Assembly: GCA_963785125.1 (NCBI GenBank)
Contig: CAWATU010000003.1
Location: 372,001-436,000 of the forward strand
DNA length: 64,000 nucleotides
Origin: QHXN01 sp963785125
Lineage (GTDB): Bacteria > Acidobacteriota > Blastocatellia > Pyrinomonadales > Pyrinomonadaceae
Reading direction: 5' to 3'
Part shown: one piece after another, positions 63,730 to 64,000 of the stretch
Numbering within the stretch: position 1 is the first letter of the stretch
How the letters are laid out: every line of letters starts with the position of its first letter
The notes under the pieces: generated by a model
The model's database searches: none
What the model was told of the DNA's origin: nothing
What the model saw: the letters and a program-made list of their open reading frames with translations, nothing else
Made by a program: the position numbers and the translations under genes

Positions 63730-64000
63730 AGCGGTACAAGGCGGGACATCAGCCAGCAAGACTATCTCCATTCTCCTCCTCCTCATTCACGAAGCACAGT
63801 CAGATAAAACTCCTACCCTTACTAGCGTAGTTTCGGAATCCTTTCCTCATCTAAAACGGGGTGCTATGAGAGATTTCCTCTCAATAATGCAGCAGCACCA
63901 GTATTTCAAAGACGAGAATTGGAACAGGTCAGATTTCATCTACACGTTTGAGACCGGAAGCAAGATAGAGTTCTTTTCAGCAGACCAGCCGAGCAAGACC
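63674..64000 (+). CDS. Phage terminase large subunit, 5' part
   Basis: The frame from the ATG at 63674 is open to the right edge (109 codons). It reads IRAVQGGTSASKTISILLLL, with the Walker A variant GGTSASKT, then VVSESFPHLKRGAMRDFLSI and FETGSKIEFFSADQPSKT, the early motifs of large terminases. The nuclease half lies beyond the window. It overlaps the preceding gene by 56 bases; a later start is possible. Confidence 0.85.
   Translation, partial: MFQLTTATQKIANLKKRIRAVQGGTSASKTISILLLLIHEAQSDKTPTLTSVVSESFPHLKRGAMRDFLSIMQQHQYFKDENWNRSDFIYTFETGSKIEFFSADQPSKT

Overview
The left 54.5 kb is GC-rich chromosome, most likely of an acidobacterium of the Blastocatellia type. This is inferred from gene content: a giant CSLREA/Calx-beta/DUF4214 surface protein, an Oar-like TonB receptor with a carboxypeptidase-regulatory N-terminus, a WD40-caspase fusion, and a TPR-Fis-receiver regulator. 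The right 9.4 kb is visibly AT-richer, has tiny overlapping genes and ends in a phage terminase. It is a mobile element next to a tRNA-Cys gene.

Layout. 1-5.2 kb, minus strand: an integron-like cassette stretch with no integrase in view. It holds an attC site, a second degenerate attC, a methyltransferase, a DUF4157 toxin-like protein and an AbiGi/DUF2971-like protein, plus a 12-unit 21-bp repeat array. 5.2-22.8 kb: a WD40-caspase gene facing away from three large exported proteins (beta-helix surface protein, TonB receptor, six-heme cytochrome c). 22.8-37.8 kb: an insertion-sequence graveyard with ISAs1, IS110, IS982, IS4-type, IS30, IS630, IS701-type and an IS5 remnant. Terminal repeats and target duplications of most can be read directly. 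The IS copies break an XRE regulator, a DUF3987 protein and a type IIG restriction-modification gene that can be reassembled by eye. 37.8-42.4 kb: a frameshifted TPR-Fis-receiver regulator, scars of a heavy-metal efflux locus, a TlpA-like redoxin, an outer-membrane protein and a YnfA-family protein.

42.4-54.5 kb is a potassium locus: kup, a KdpD-type kinase lacking the UspA half, kdpE, two small membrane genes, a c-di-AMP (ydaO/yuaA-type) riboswitch, kdpF, kdpA, kdpB, kdpC and a separate N-terminal KdpD sensor. A 30-odd-base T-rich operator recurs before kup and twice before the kdp genes. It is the likely KdpE site, so the locus appears to be under KdpE activation and c-di-AMP control together. 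From about 48.3 to 54.25 kb the coding is broken by more than twenty frameshifts although catalytic motifs survive; this is either recent decay or a local sequence-quality problem.

54.5-64 kb: tRNA-Cys, an inverted copy of 25 bases of that tRNA, then a four-gene overlapping operon (PA-IL-like anchored protein, membrane coiled-coil protein, VirD4/HerA-type ATPase, replication-relaxation-type winged helix protein), a minus-strand run of very small genes including YopX and Cys-rich miniproteins, and a terminase pair at the right edge. A GC-rich IS4 copy interrupts one tiny gene. The coupling-type ATPase beside a terminase suggests a phage-plasmid or phage-ICE hybrid.
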